From Haliea sp. E1-2-M8 (GTDB lineage Bacteria > Pseudomonadota > Gammaproteobacteria > Pseudomonadales > Halieaceae): a stretch of DNA of 52,516 bases. Shown here one piece after another: positions 14,272-23,387 of this stretch. The notes under the pieces are model-generated. The model did no database searches. It was not told the DNA's origin and saw nothing but the letters and a program-made list of their open reading frames with translations. The stretch spans positions 21,842 to 74,357 of the forward strand of contig NZ_JAUTDR010000021.1 of the NCBI RefSeq assembly GCF_030649675.1. Direction: 5' to 3'. Both the position numbers and the translations under genes were made by a program. Numbering within the stretch: the first letter of the stretch is position 1; each line of letters opens with the position of its first letter.

Positions 14272-16517
14272 AAGAAGGAGGCTTTGACGGTCAAAAAGAT
14301 CCGGTCCCGGCCTTCTACCAGGGCGATATTGGGGTTCACCGCGGACAGTTCCGTAAAGGCGTGGATGCCGGCTGGGTAATGTCGGTAGTTTAACTGCACA
14401 TCGAGATCCCCATGGGACCACGCGATGCGGTGAGACAGTGTCGCGTCGAATCGATCGTAGGATCCGTCCGCAATCTCCGAGGCCCCGTAATAGACGGCCG
14501 ACAGGTCAGTATCCCGATTTAATGGCACAATGCCCCACAGCGAGCCGGAGTGGGTGGGCCGTAGCGTGGCTTCAAAGGGAGTATCCGTCTCGGCATCCAG
14601 GTAGAGATACGATGCGCCCCATTCAAAGCCCCGGTCGGTCTGGTGGCGAATGCCGACCTCAAATCCCTGATTGCGCAACTGGCCGTTGTTGGAGAGTCGG
14701 AAGTCGACGTAGTTGAAGGGTTCCGAAATCAGTTGGCTGTAGTCCTCGTAGAAAATCTTCACATCGGCTTGGAGCTGATTGAAGCGGCTGACCGTGATAC
14801 CCAGCTCCGTTGTTGCCAATTCCTCGGGTTTTAGGTTCTCCGGCGACAGGGCTCTGCGCGTCAGATACCCCGCCTGTCTGCCAAGATGATCAACCTCACC
14901 GGCATCGTAGGTGACGAAGTAACGCCAGTCTCGATCAGTCTCGTAGACATCCGGCAAGCGTTCGGATGTTGAGTGCATCAGTCGCAGCACAACGTCCTGT
15001 TGGAGCTGATAGTTGGCGGCCAGCCGATAGGACCAGGCCGCCGAGACATCGGTATTGCTGGCCGTCTCAACGGCCAGGGTGCCGTTGAACACCCACCGGG
15101 GGGCTGGCGTGTAACGCAGCGTATCGTAGAGCTGCACAGAGTGCTGATCCACGCTGCCACCGAGGTAGGTCTCGGCGGTAATATCGTTGAGGGTATAGGA
15201 CACGCCGAAGGAGTTTTTCAGTGAGTCGGTAAGCTGGGAGACCACGTGGGTATTCAGTTCGTAACGTGATTCGTCCAGATCCTGATCCGTGATACCGCAT
15301 CGCGGTTGCAGCAGGGACAGCCCCCAGCTCTGTAGATAGGGACCCAGCGCATCGATCTTGGCCTGCTCTGCCGCGGTCGGTGTCTGCACGATCGACCCAT
15401 CCAGGCGCAAATCCCCGGTAATCATGGCAGCAATAACGGCCCCGCTGTCAGAGACGGAAAAATTCACGGAGGGCAGTGCATCAATGTCGGCCACTCGGGG
15501 GTCGAAGGTGAAGTTATTGCCACACAGGCTGATGGCCTGGTCGCGGGAAAAGGTACTCGCGTTGAAGCCGAAGACCACTTCATGGGACGCACCCGCGGTA
15601 TGTACGATCCCATGCACCTTGGTGGATAAGAATCCTGCGGTTTCCTCGGCGTCCGGTGAAATCCGGAACTGGCTTAACGCGAGATCCACGAAGGCGTCGT
15701 CGGCTTGCAGCTGGTCAAAGCCCGGGAGCTGATAACTGGAGTCGGCATAGGCGCCGGCGATATCCAGCAGCCAGGTGTCGTTGAGACGCTGCTCGAGGTT
15801 CACCATGATGGAGTCGGTAGACACATCGTTATTGTAGGGCCCGAGCTGCCCCTGTGCGCCATCAAAACCCCCGTTAGACCGGTGAAAATAACGCAGGCCC
15901 ATTTGAGTGTCGCCCATCAGCCAGCCACCGTGGACAAACACGTCGCGCGTATCCGCGTCGCCGACCCGGGCGGATGCGGACATGCCACGGGTCGCAATGG
16001 TGTCCTGGATCAAGTTAACGGTGGAGGTCATGGAATTGGTGCCGTACTCGGGACTGGTGCCACGAATAACCTCGATGTAATTCAGATCCTGCAGGTCGAT
16101 GGGCAGTCGGTACCAGTGTGCGCCCGCGTAGCCGGGACGGTGCAGGCGGTTGGAGTTATAGAGTATCTCGCTGCGCCTGGGGACATTCACATTGGCCCCA
16201 TGGTAGCCAACGGAGACGTCCGAGCCGTGGGTCTCACTGGCGGTCATGCCCGGGACAAGGCGAAGGGCGTCCACCAACTCGGTAATACCCAGCTTGCGCA
16301 GGGTAACGCTATCCAGCGAGGTCACCGCATTGGGTGAGTCGAGAAACGAGGAGGCCATGCGGGCGGGGGAGACATACATGACCCGCTCCACCGGATCATA
16401 CTCGCTGGCAATAGCGGTTGTTGCCAGCTCGATATCCTCGGCAAGCGCTCCAGCGGTGGCGGCAATACTCAAGGTGGTGGTGAGCCAGGACGTCATCGAT
16501 GGGGGTACTGTTTTCAT
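14268..16517 (-). CDS. TonB-dependent outer-membrane receptor
   Basis: A 749-residue receptor with signal peptide (cleavage near AGALA-ED). The plug domain covers about residues 50-170 (VTLRKLGITELVDALRLVPGM, IEVIRGTSPEYGTNSMTSTVNLI). The rest is a 22-strand-type barrel ending in the characteristic terminal Phe (LTVKASFF). The barrel part with NLKPEELATTELGI matches the usual TonB_dep_Rec pattern. The substrate cannot be read from the sequence. It is the last gene of a leftward operon after the XRE regulator and the cyclotransferase-like gene. Its stop codon overlaps that of the convergent kinase by four bases. Confidence 0.88.
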   Translation of the reverse strand: MKTVPPSMTSWLTTTLSIAATAGALAEDIELATTAIASEYDPVERVMYVSPARMASSFLDSPNAVTSLDSVTLRKLGITELVDALRLVPGMTASETHGSDVSVGYHGANVNVPRRSEILYNSNRLHRPGYAGAHWYRLPIDLQDLNYIEVIRGTSPEYGTNSMTSTVNLIQDTIATRGMSASARVGDADTRDVFVHGGWLMGDTQMGLRYFHRSNGGFDGAQGQLGPYNNDVSTDSIMVNLEQRLNDTWLLDIAGAYADSSYQLPGFDQLQADDAFVDLALSQFRISPDAEETAGFLSTKVHGIVHTAGASHEVVFGFNASTFSRDQAISLCGNNFTFDPRVADIDALPSVNFSVSDSGAVIAAMITGDLRLDGSIVQTPTAAEQAKIDALGPYLQSWGLSLLQPRCGITDQDLDESRYELNTHVVSQLTDSLKNSFGVSYTLNDITAETYLGGSVDQHSVQLYDTLRYTPAPRWVFNGTLAVETASNTDVSAAWSYRLAANYQLQQDVVLRLMHSTSERLPDVYETDRDWRYFVTYDAGEVDHLGRQAGYLTRRALSPENLKPEELATTELGITVSRFNQLQADVKIFYEDYSQLISEPFNYVDFRLSNNGQLRNQGFEVGIRHQTDRGFEWGASYLYLDAETDTPFEATLRPTHSGSLWGIVPLNRDTDLSAVYYGASEIADGSYDRFDATLSHRIAWSHGDLDVQLNYRHYPAGIHAFTELSAVNPNIALVEGRDRIFLTVKASFF

Positions 16518-16559
16518 GAGTCGTCCCTGTCTCGGTAGCGTCGGGCTGCTTGGCGATCG

Positions 16560-17213
16560 CTAGAGCCGCGCAGTTAACCACACTACGGTGTGAATGCCGG
16601 CACCGGTGATTTCGGAAAGCACCGGAATGTAGGCCCCATGGTCGGGGTTATAGGTTTCAATCACCTGCTCTGGAAATTGATAGGTGATCGCAGCCTCCTG
16701 TAAATAGCCCAGATAGCGTCGAGAGGGTAATTGGGGTGCTGCCAGGCTGGGGGCCGATATCAGCGTCTTGGCGATCACGGCCGATCCACTCGGTAACTGT
16801 ACTTCGACGTCTTGGACAGCGTAGTTGGTGCCTTCACTGCCAACGATCTTGTCGAATTCATCCGCGGTTAAGCGGTGCACCACCCCATGGGCGACTGAGC
16901 CGGGACTCAGGGCCAGATTGGCGAAAGCGGGCTCCACACCCCGTATCCCATCAAGATCAAAGCTGACGGTGTAACCGCGCAGGACGCCGGCCTCGCTGGA
17001 GACTCTCGCGACGCCGCGCACGCGGGTCAAGTAGCGCTCGTTCATGTTGGACCCATAGGCGAAGTACGCGATGGTGGGCGCCTCTGAGGGCTCGGGCGGC
17101 AGGGGAGGGCGAAGGATCAGCAGATTGATGGAAAGAACGACGAGCAGCGGGCTCACGCAAAGCGCGGCCAACAGCCGCCGCCAGTGATGACGTAAAAAGT
17201 GTCCTTGGCTCAT
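16560..17213 (-). CDS. membrane-anchored gamma-glutamylcyclotransferase-like protein
   Basis: A 217-residue protein with an N-terminal membrane anchor (LLAALCVSPLLVVLSINLLIL, ~14-34) and a proline-rich linker. The following GGCT/AIG2-fold domain starts with the hallmark YFAYGSNM (50-57), and Glu127 in GSEGTNY is in the position of the catalytic acid. Such enzymes cyclise gamma-glutamyl-linked substrates, releasing 5-oxoproline. A membrane-tethered form may act on a peptide or metallophore taken up through the neighbouring receptor (inference). The start directly abuts the stop of the XRE gene, with 42 bases to the receptor. Confidence 0.75.
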   Translation of the reverse strand: MSQGHFLRHHWRRLLAALCVSPLLVVLSINLLILRPPLPPEPSEAPTIAYFAYGSNMNERYLTRVRGVARVSSEAGVLRGYTVSFDLDGIRGVEPAFANLALSPGSVAHGVVHRLTADEFDKIVGSEGTNYAVQDVEVQLPSGSAVIAKTLISAPSLAAPQLPSRRYLGYLQEAAITYQFPEQVIETYNPDHGAYIPVLSEITGAGIHTVVWLTARL

Positions 17214-17786
17214 CTAAATAGCGTCCAGTATGGCCAGATCCAGGAAGGCAACCGCGGCGGCATGGATGGTGCTTTCATCCGGGGCCTTCCCCTTGCCAAT
17301 TTTTAACGCATAGAAGCGGGCAACGCGAATCACGACTTTGGTCCACAGGAGGAGGTTGTCCTCGTCGAGGGGATTTAAGTCTTTCCCTTGCATCGCCCGC
17401 GTGACCACCGTCTGCACCAGGCCCTGCTCCGGCGAGGATAGGCCACATTTGGCCAATTCAGCACCGACGTCAAATTTAATGTATTTGCCGGACAGGTAAT
17501 CCAGCAATTCTTCCCGGGTCACGTTCACTGGGTAATTTTTCACAATATACGCTGCCAGGGATTTGAGGTTATTGCGCCGCGGGCTGGTGCCCTTGAACCA
17601 CCGTCCCGCGGCCACCGGCTGGATGCCAGCGGCCTCAACCAGCCAGGTCGACCGGCCCTCGCCATGGGGCGGCACGTCCAGAGCATCCAGCAGCGCTTCC
17701 AGTCGATCCCGAAACACCGTGTTCTCTTGAGACATCGCTTCCAGGTCCAGAAGCATGCTCTCAGTTATCAGTTTGGAACCGATCAT
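17214..17786 (-). CDS. XRE-like transcriptional regulator (CI-like)
   Basis: A 190-residue protein. Residues ~25-85 form a phage-repressor-like HTH: RDRLEALLDAL, then STWLVEAAGIQPVAAGRWFKG and LKSLAAYIV. The C-terminal ~100 residues are helical and not recognised. It is divergent from the Cro-like gene at 17955, with a shared 168-base AT-rich promoter region. This is a CI/Cro layout that probably controls both the leftward receptor operon and the rightward transfer operon. Starts at internal ATGs (MLLDLEAM, MSQENTVF) are also possible. Confidence 0.65.
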   Translation of the reverse strand: MIGSKLITESMLLDLEAMSQENTVFRDRLEALLDALDVPPHGEGRSTWLVEAAGIQPVAAGRWFKGTSPRRNNLKSLAAYIVKNYPVNVTREELLDYLSGKYIKFDVGAELAKCGLSSPEQGLVQTVVTRAMQGKDLNPLDEDNLLLWTKVVIRVARFYALKIGKGKAPDESTIHAAAVAFLDLAILDAI

Positions 17787-17954
17787 TGGGTTTTTGAGGT
17801 CTCCGCAAAAAATGTCACCCGGAAGTTATACAGGTTGTTGACATACCTATAAATATCGTTAAGTATTATAAACCGATAGTCAAAGTATATGTAAGTTAAT
17901 TTAAAAGATGCGCGCCGCATCTGAAATGAACACCCTGTTTGCTGGAGGTCAGTC
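17787..17954. promoter_or_regulatory. divergent promoter region of CI/Cro-like pair
   Basis: AT-rich, in contrast to the GC-rich flanks. TTGACA stands at 17838-17843 on the plus strand, and a TATAAT reads on the minus strand at 17865-17870, so divergent promoters may overlap. No exact operator repeats were identified. The Cro-like gene has the ribosome-binding site GGAGGT just before its ATG. Confidence 0.5.
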
Positions 17955-18212
17955 ATGACAATTGAGGAAGTACTGCAAATCTGGAGGCCGGCAAGGCTGG
18001 CCGAAGTCCTGGATACCACCTCGCAAAATATCAGCGGTTGGATCAGCGACGGCAGGATACCCCGCTGCCGACAGTACGAGATCCAGGTAAAAACCGGCGG
18101 ACAGCTGATCGCCGATAGTTTTGATCCTGAGCTTGATTACATCGCCATCGCCAACAGGTGTGCCCGGCGCAACGCCTATGAGGTTGAAGCCAACGCAGGA
18201 TCATTGGCGTGA
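17955..18212 (+). CDS. Cro-like DNA-binding protein
   Basis: An 85-residue protein with a P22-Cro-like HTH: RLAEVLDTTSQNISGWISDGRIP, then RCRQYEIQVKTGG. It is the first gene of the transfer operon, and the next gene overlaps its stop (GTGA). Together with the divergent XRE gene it should form a bistable switch for conjugation genes. GGAGGT precedes the ATG. Confidence 0.75.
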   Translation: MTIEEVLQIWRPARLAEVLDTTSQNISGWISDGRIPRCRQYEIQVKTGGQLIADSFDPELDYIAIANRCARRNAYEVEANAGSLA

Positions 18213-18913
18213 GACCCCGGGCCTCTGTCGTGGTGCTTTCCTGGCTGCTTGCGGGGCCGGTATGGGCCGAATCCATGACCACCGTGCCCTCCGAGTCAGT
18301 CGACACACCGCACGTGGACGTGCGCCTTGCAGCCGAGCACTGGGACCTGACAGAGGAAGAGTTTCGCGAGTATCAAGCGCTGATGGCAGGCAGGCGAGGC
18401 CTGTGGAGTCCGGGCATTGATCCGATCACTGCGCTGGGCGTCAGCGCGGACACCGAAGCCGAGCGGCGCCGCTATGCCGAACTCTATGTTAGGGCCGAGT
18501 TTCAGCGCACCCGGCAGGAGCTTGCCTTTCAAGTCGCGGTGAATGACGCCTGGAAGCGTCTGTACGCCAATACGCCCCCCGTACTGCCTTATGCGCCGAC
18601 GACCGCGGACGCGGGTAAGGCCCAGCGCTATGCACTGATTGTCGGCGCCGAGTGTCCGGCGTGCATGGAGCTGATGTCGGAGCGGTTGGACAGCCTGCTG
18701 GCAGAGGCACCCGAAGGGGTGGATGTGCACGTGGTGCGAACCCAGGGCAACGATGCCGCTCTGCGTGACTGGGTCACCCGTTTCCCGATGCTGGAAACGG
18801 CGCTCCGGCAGGGGAGGGCGACGATCAACCACGGTGAGGAGGGAACCGCCGTGACCGAACTGCCGGCGGTGTACCGCAAAAATGGAGCCAGCCAATGGGT
18901 GCGAGAACAGTAA
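18209..18913 (+). CDS. ICE protein, PFL_4693 family (TIGR03759)
   Basis: A 234-residue periplasmic protein with signal peptide (ASVVVLSWLLAGPVWAES). The region HWDLTEEEFREYQALMAGRRGLWSPGIDP (residues ~44-72) is characteristic of this transfer-region family. The second half is thioredoxin-like, with a CPAC pair (Cys149, Cys152) and a late cis-Pro-like ELPAVY, suggesting disulfide exchange during assembly of the mating apparatus. It starts with GTG overlapping the cro-like stop and overlaps the transglycosylase gene by 19 bases. Confidence 0.88.
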   Translation: MRPRASVVVLSWLLAGPVWAESMTTVPSESVDTPHVDVRLAAEHWDLTEEEFREYQALMAGRRGLWSPGIDPITALGVSADTEAERRRYAELYVRAEFQRTRQELAFQVAVNDAWKRLYANTPPVLPYAPTTADAGKAQRYALIVGAECPACMELMSERLDSLLAEAPEGVDVHVVRTQGNDAALRDWVTRFPMLETALRQGRATINHGEEGTAVTELPAVYRKNGASQWVREQ

Positions 18914-19461
18914 TGATGACGCTGCTGGTCTCGTACTCGGCCTCGGTCGTCGCGGCTGAACGTGAGGTCTACGAGCTCGTGTCGCGGTATGTCGGGGTAC
19001 CCAATGATGTGCTCTACGCCATGGCGCAGGCGGAATCGGGCCGCGCGGTCGCAGGGCGGATTGAACCCTGGCCCTGGACGCTCAACATCGAGGGCAACGG
19101 CCACTATTTCGATGATCGAGAAGCCATGTTCGACGCCATGATGACCGCACTGCGGGGTGACAAGCTGAGCGTCGACGTGGGACCGATGCAGCTGAACTGG
19201 TCGTGGCAATTCGACCGCCTGCAATCACCGTGGCGCATCACCGACCCGGTGATCAATATCAAAGTGGCCGCGGAGGTACTGCGGGACCACTACGAACGAT
19301 CGGGCGATTGGCGCATCGCGGTGGGTCATTATCACCGGCCATCCGAGGCCAGTGCCAAGCATCGGTTGATTGCCGAAAAATACCGGCAACGGGTCTGGTC
19401 CTTCCTGGACGAAGACAGTGCCTTTAAGCCGCTCATCCGAGAGCTCGCCCATGTGGACTAA
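18895..19461 (+). CDS. lytic transglycosylase of the conjugation apparatus
   Basis: A 188-residue exported SLT-type transglycosylase, homologous to PFL_4694/VirB1-like enzymes. After a short signal peptide the catalytic Glu47 is in AMAQAESGR, followed by WPWTLNI, VDVGPMQLNW (the G-P-M-Q motif) and NIKVAAEVLRDHYER, then AVGHYH. It opens peptidoglycan locally for the secretion channel. It overlaps the upstream gene by 19 bases and the downstream gene by 11, indicating translational coupling. Confidence 0.9.
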   Translation: MGARTVMMTLLVSYSASVVAAEREVYELVSRYVGVPNDVLYAMAQAESGRAVAGRIEPWPWTLNIEGNGHYFDDREAMFDAMMTALRGDKLSVDVGPMQLNWSWQFDRLQSPWRITDPVINIKVAAEVLRDHYERSGDWRIAVGHYHRPSEASAKHRLIAEKYRQRVWSFLDEDSAFKPLIRELAHVD

Positions 19462-20014
19462 CGCCATCGGGATAGTCCTCGGGATGATCGCCGCCTCAGC
19501 CTGCTGGTCACAGCAGCCTCCGCGGATAGCGCCGGACGTGGTGTACCGGGGCGGGGATTCAATACCCACCCAGCCCTACATCGCCCGGGTGCTGCAGGGG
19601 CGGGACGGCGCATCGGTGCCGGCGCTGCCGATGTCGGAAGGCGTTCGCCCACTGGAAGAAGCGCTGCCATTGGCGCCCAGCCCGCTCGTGCCAGGCGCGC
19701 CACACTATGTGCTCCGCGAGGGCATGATCCGCCCACTGTTTATTATGGGCATGGATCCGCAGTCCCTGGATTGGCTGGTCGGCGCCTCGCTTGCCCTGGC
19801 AGCGCTCGGCGCCCAGGGTCTGGTGGTGGAAGCCTCCGACCGGCAGGACTGGTTGGCGCTACAGGCGGCGGCCAGTGAGGCCGGCATTACCTTGTCGCTC
19901 TTCCGAGCGGACAGTCTCGCCGACCTGTACGCGGTGACCACCTACCCGGTGCTCGTCCTGTCACCGACTCACGCAGCGCTGCTTGAGGATGCGCCGGTGG
20001 AGAGGGCGCCGTGA
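19451..20014 (+). CDS. ICE protein, PFL_4695 family (TIGR03765)
   Basis: A 187-residue protein with a signal peptide (IGIVLGMIAASACWS). It contains the block REGMIRPLFIMGMDPQSLDWL and a hydrophobic SLALAALGAQGLVV, then TYPVLVLSPT, the pattern of the PFL_4695 family that always precedes traD in this transfer system. The start is the ATG at 19451, within the end of the transglycosylase gene; a longer frame upstream is an artefact of overlap. The exact role is unknown. Confidence 0.85.
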   Translation: MWTNAIGIVLGMIAASACWSQQPPRIAPDVVYRGGDSIPTQPYIARVLQGRDGASVPALPMSEGVRPLEEALPLAPSPLVPGAPHYVLREGMIRPLFIMGMDPQSLDWLVGASLALAALGAQGLVVEASDRQDWLALQAAASEAGITLSLFRADSLADLYAVTTYPVLVLSPTHAALLEDAPVERAP

Positions 20015-22059
20015 GTCAACCGATAGAAGCGCTGTTGCGCCCGCCGGTGGAGCAGGGGGCCATTGTCACGAACGTGGCCGTGGGGCTGCTCAGCGTGACC
20101 GCGCCTCAGATCCTCCTGGTGTCTGGCGGTATTGGCTACGCGATTGGCGGGCTCTGCTTTCTCCGTGCCGGTGTACTGACGTATCAGGCAGCGAAGCTGC
20201 TGCGGTATCAGCGCCGGTTACGGGTGCTGCCGCCCTATGTCATCAATCCCCGGAAAATCCGGGCACAGCCTGGCACCCTATTCCTGGGCCAGGGTTTCCA
20301 CTGGGGCGCCAAACACACCCAGCGCTTTGCCGATATTCAGCGCACGGAATTTGCAGGCTTTGATGCGCGCGGCCCTCTCTACCGACTGGTCCGCCGGGCC
20401 ATCGACGGTCTTTCCGGCACGCCCCTGCGGCCCTTGATGGCCCCGTTTAACAGCCAGTGGCTGATCAACCCTTTCCCGCCCCGGCCCTACGTTGAGGGCA
20501 GCCCCGAACTGCATGGCGTTGGCTTGTATGAGAAGGAAAAGCCGGTGGCCGTGCAGCAGAGTGAGCGGGTAGCCCACACCTTTGTGGTCGGCACGACGCG
20601 GGTGGGCAAAACACGTCTGCTGGAAGTCATGGCCACCCAGGACATCCACAACGGCGAGGTGGTGATTGTCTTTGACCCGAAGGGGGACGGCGATCTGCTG
20701 GCCCGACTCTACACCGAGGCGAAACGGGCGGGCCGGGCGAGTGAGTTCCAGGTCTTCCACTTGGGCTTTCCGGAGCAGTCGGTGAGCTACAACCCGGTGG
20801 GCAGCTTCTCCCGGGTGACCGAGGTGGCGAGCCGGATCGCGGGCCAGCTGCCCAACGAAGGCAATTCGGCGGCCTTTCGGGAGTTCGCCTGGCGCTACGT
20901 CAACGTGATTGCCAAAGCCCTGGATGAGCTGGGCGACCCGATCAACTACCAGAATCTGCTGGCAATGGGCTCCAATATCGATGGCCTGTTGATCCGCTAC
21001 CTGACCCATGTGGCCGAGGCCCAGGGACTGGATCAGTGGTCTGAACAGGTCGCGCAGCTGGTCGAGAGTGAGGCCAGGATGCCGGCCCAGTTCAAAGGCC
21101 GGGATCGCCAGGCCTGGGCCTGTGTCGAGATTTATCGCAACGGGGCCCTGAATGACCAGACCGCGATGTCGTTGATCAAGACCTTCGAGCACGACAAAAG
21201 CCACTTCGACAAACTGGTGGCGAGCCTGTTTCCTTTGCTGGAAAAACTGACCTCCGGGCCGGCCGCCCGGCTGTTGTCGCCGGAGAGCATCCGCAGTGAT
21301 GACGACCCGCCCGCAGACCGGCTCTCCTGGAAGCGGGTGATAGAGCGCGGCGGCATTGTCTACGTTGGCCTCGATGCCCTGTCGGATCCGGATGTGGCCA
21401 GTGCGGTGGGTAACGCGATGTTTGCGGATCTGACGTCGGTGGCGGGCAGTCTGTATAAGGACGCTCAGGCGGGCGAGCGACTTAAAAAAAATGTCTGCAT
21501 CCACGCCGATGAGTTCAATGAGCTTGCCGGGCGCGAGTTTATCCCGATGCTAAACAAGGCCGGCGGCGCGGGGTTTGAAGTCACGGTCTACACCCAAACC
21601 CTGTCGGATATCGTGGCCCGCTTTGATTCACCGGCCCGTGCCGGTCAGGTGATTGGCAACCTGGGTACGCTGATCATGCTCCGGGTGAAGGAGCAGGCCA
21701 CCGCGGAATTGCTGACCTCCCGCCTAAAAGACGTGGAAATCAACCACATGATGCTGGAGTCCGGGTCTACCGACAGTTCCGACCCGGACAGTGACGTGCA
21801 TTTTGTCTCCAACACCCGCCAGCGGATCACCAGCCAGCGTGTGCCGATGATTCACACCGGCGACTTGGACGCGCTCCCGAAAGGCCACGCCTTCGCGCTG
21901 CTGGCAGGCCAGCTCTACAAGCTGCGACTGCCACTGTTTGACGATGACGCCGAGTTGCCCTCGGGTCTGGAGGCCATGGTGGAGAGTATGCGCCGTCAAT
22001 ACCAGGGCACCAATACCGAACACTGGGCGTACACCCAGCCCCTGGGGTGGTCCGCTTGA
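20011..22059 (+). CDS. traD: type IV coupling protein TraD (SXT/TOL subfamily)
   Basis: A 682-residue coupling ATPase that brings the relaxase-DNA complex to the secretion channel. Two N-terminal hydrophobic segments (20-60) anchor it in the inner membrane. Walker A GTTRVGKT is at 194-201, and VVIVFDPKGDGDLLARL follows. Walker B is VCIHADEFNELAG, and the later TQTLSDI and NLGTLIMLRV stretches are typical of VirD4/TraD. The GTG start overlaps the previous stop (GTGA). Length and position match TIGR03743. Confidence 0.95.
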   Translation: MSQPIEALLRPPVEQGAIVTNVAVGLLSVTAPQILLVSGGIGYAIGGLCFLRAGVLTYQAAKLLRYQRRLRVLPPYVINPRKIRAQPGTLFLGQGFHWGAKHTQRFADIQRTEFAGFDARGPLYRLVRRAIDGLSGTPLRPLMAPFNSQWLINPFPPRPYVEGSPELHGVGLYEKEKPVAVQQSERVAHTFVVGTTRVGKTRLLEVMATQDIHNGEVVIVFDPKGDGDLLARLYTEAKRAGRASEFQVFHLGFPEQSVSYNPVGSFSRVTEVASRIAGQLPNEGNSAAFREFAWRYVNVIAKALDELGDPINYQNLLAMGSNIDGLLIRYLTHVAEAQGLDQWSEQVAQLVESEARMPAQFKGRDRQAWACVEIYRNGALNDQTAMSLIKTFEHDKSHFDKLVASLFPLLEKLTSGPAARLLSPESIRSDDDPPADRLSWKRVIERGGIVYVGLDALSDPDVASAVGNAMFADLTSVAGSLYKDAQAGERLKKNVCIHADEFNELAGREFIPMLNKAGGAGFEVTVYTQTLSDIVARFDSPARAGQVIGNLGTLIMLRVKEQATAELLTSRLKDVEINHMMLESGSTDSSDPDSDVHFVSNTRQRITSQRVPMIHTGDLDALPKGHAFALLAGQLYKLRLPLFDDDAELPSGLEAMVESMRRQYQGTNTEHWAYTQPLGWSA

Positions 22060-22718
22060 CCCGCGACGCGCGCCACCGCGATACCGCGAGGGCTCGAGAA
22101 CCCCAGCGCCGAGGCCTGATGGCGACCGTGTTCGCCATCGTGACGGGGGTCTTCGGTGCCATGGTGATGGCCTTGGCGCTCAGCGTGGTCCTGGAATGGC
22201 TTGGCATCGCGATCGGCTGGTGGGGCCCCAGCCACGCCCTGGAGTTACTGTCTGTCGAGCGCGGCTACATTGAGGCCATTGAGCAGTATCCACTGACGCC
22301 GCTCGGGCCGGTGGCTGTGTCGGATTGGGTCACCGAGTACCTGGATGACGGCTTGTCCTGGTTGGGGTTGACGGCGCATACGGGTCTCTACGTGCTGGCT
22401 GCGATCAATGCCGTCAAGTTGGTGGTCTTGCGGGCGGTGCTGTCGCTGTTTGCCTTGCCGGGCTTTCTGCTCATCGCCCTGGCGGCATTTTTTGAGGGCC
22501 TGGTGGCCAGGGATATCCGCAGGTACACCGGCGGGCATGAGAGCTCCTACATCTTTCACAAGGCCAAGCGCTGGGTGATTCCCTCTGTCGTCCTGACGGT
22601 CACCCTGTATCTGATGGTGCCTTTTTCACTGCCACCGGCGGTGGTGTTCGCCCCGACCATGCTGCTGGCAGGCGTCATGGTGTACGTCGCCACCAGCCGA
22701 TTTAAAAAGTTTGTGTAG
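22047..22718 (+). CDS. ICE membrane protein, PFL_4697 family (TIGR03747)
   Basis: A 223-residue inner-membrane protein with about four membrane segments (VFAIVTGVFGAMVMALALSV, LYVLAAINAVKLVVLRAV, FALPGFLLIALAAFFEGL and a C-terminal pair). The loop RDIRRYTGGHESSYIFHKAKRW is the conserved hallmark. It always follows traD. The GTG at 22047 overlaps the traD end by 13 bases; a TTG at 22056 is the alternative. Confidence 0.85.
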   Translation: MVRLTRDARHRDTARAREPQRRGLMATVFAIVTGVFGAMVMALALSVVLEWLGIAIGWWGPSHALELLSVERGYIEAIEQYPLTPLGPVAVSDWVTEYLDDGLSWLGLTAHTGLYVLAAINAVKLVVLRAVLSLFALPGFLLIALAAFFEGLVARDIRRYTGGHESSYIFHKAKRWVIPSVVLTVTLYLMVPFSLPPAVVFAPTMLLAGVMVYVATSRFKKFV

Positions 22719-22732
22719 GAACACGACAACCG

Positions 22733-22990
22733 ATGCCACAGATGACAGCACAGCAGCAAGCCGCCTTTAACGCTGCGAACAGTTCGGGGCAGGAGGCGGC
22801 TGACGTCAACGTGCTGGTGGTATCGATCCTGGTTGCGCTGATGCTCACCTGGCTGGTGTGGGTGTGTCTTGGCAGTTACCAGATGTTGAGAAGTCCCGGG
22901 GTCAGGCCCCAGGACGCCGTCATGAAGATCGGTCGGGCGGTGTTTGTTGCGCTGGTGATCATGGGGATCGCAACCGGTGCATGGAACTAA
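22733..22990 (+). CDS. ICE protein, PFL_4701 family (TIGR03758, DUF3262)
   Basis: An 85-residue protein with two membrane spans (VLVVSILVALMLTWLVWVCL and VFVALVIMGIATGAW). It resembles small integral subunits (VirB2/VirB3-like) of the mating-pair complex. It precedes the pilin-like gene, as in all members of this transfer system. Confidence 0.8.
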   Translation: MPQMTAQQQAAFNAANSSGQEAADVNVLVVSILVALMLTWLVWVCLGSYQMLRSPGVRPQDAVMKIGRAVFVALVIMGIATGAWN

Positions 22991-23006
22991 CGAGAGGAGA
23001 GACACG

Positions 23007-23387
23007 ATGCAATCACATCACGTAAAGGGCTTCCGGCGCGGGGTCATTGACCGGGCACAACAGACCCTAACCACCGCCTTCGCCATGGCCGTGTTCGCGC
23101 CGATGGCCAGCGCGGATCTGCCAACCCAGGCCGCACCCTCACGGGGCGGCAGCGACGGCAACTACATCGAGCTGATGCAGAATTACGCCTATGACGCGTT
23201 CATTTTTATTGGCTTGGTGATCGCCACCCTGGCGTTCTTTGTGGTTGCCAAAAACACGATTGGTGCCTACAGCGAAGTCCAGGACGGCAGGGGTACCTGG
23301 GGTCAGGTAGGCCTTAACTTCGGGGCCGGCGCACTGCTGCTGATCTTTGCAGTGTTTCTGCTCACGGAAGCGGCGTCCATTCTCTAA
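23007..23387 (+). CDS. ICE protein, PFL_4702 family (TIGR03745, DUF2976), pilin-like
   Basis: A 126-residue protein with a long leader (to about residue 36, ending MASADLP) and two hydrophobic helices (FIFIGLVIATLAFFVVA, GALLLIFAVFLLTEAAS). This is the organisation of VirB2/TraA-type pilins. The ATG at 23007 is preceded by GAGAGGAGA. The stop shares an A with the next start (TAATG). Confidence 0.85.
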   Translation: MQSHHVKGFRRGVIDRAQQTLTTAFAMAVFAPMASADLPTQAAPSRGGSDGNYIELMQNYAYDAFIFIGLVIATLAFFVVAKNTIGAYSEVQDGRGTWGQVGLNFGAGALLLIFAVFLLTEAASIL

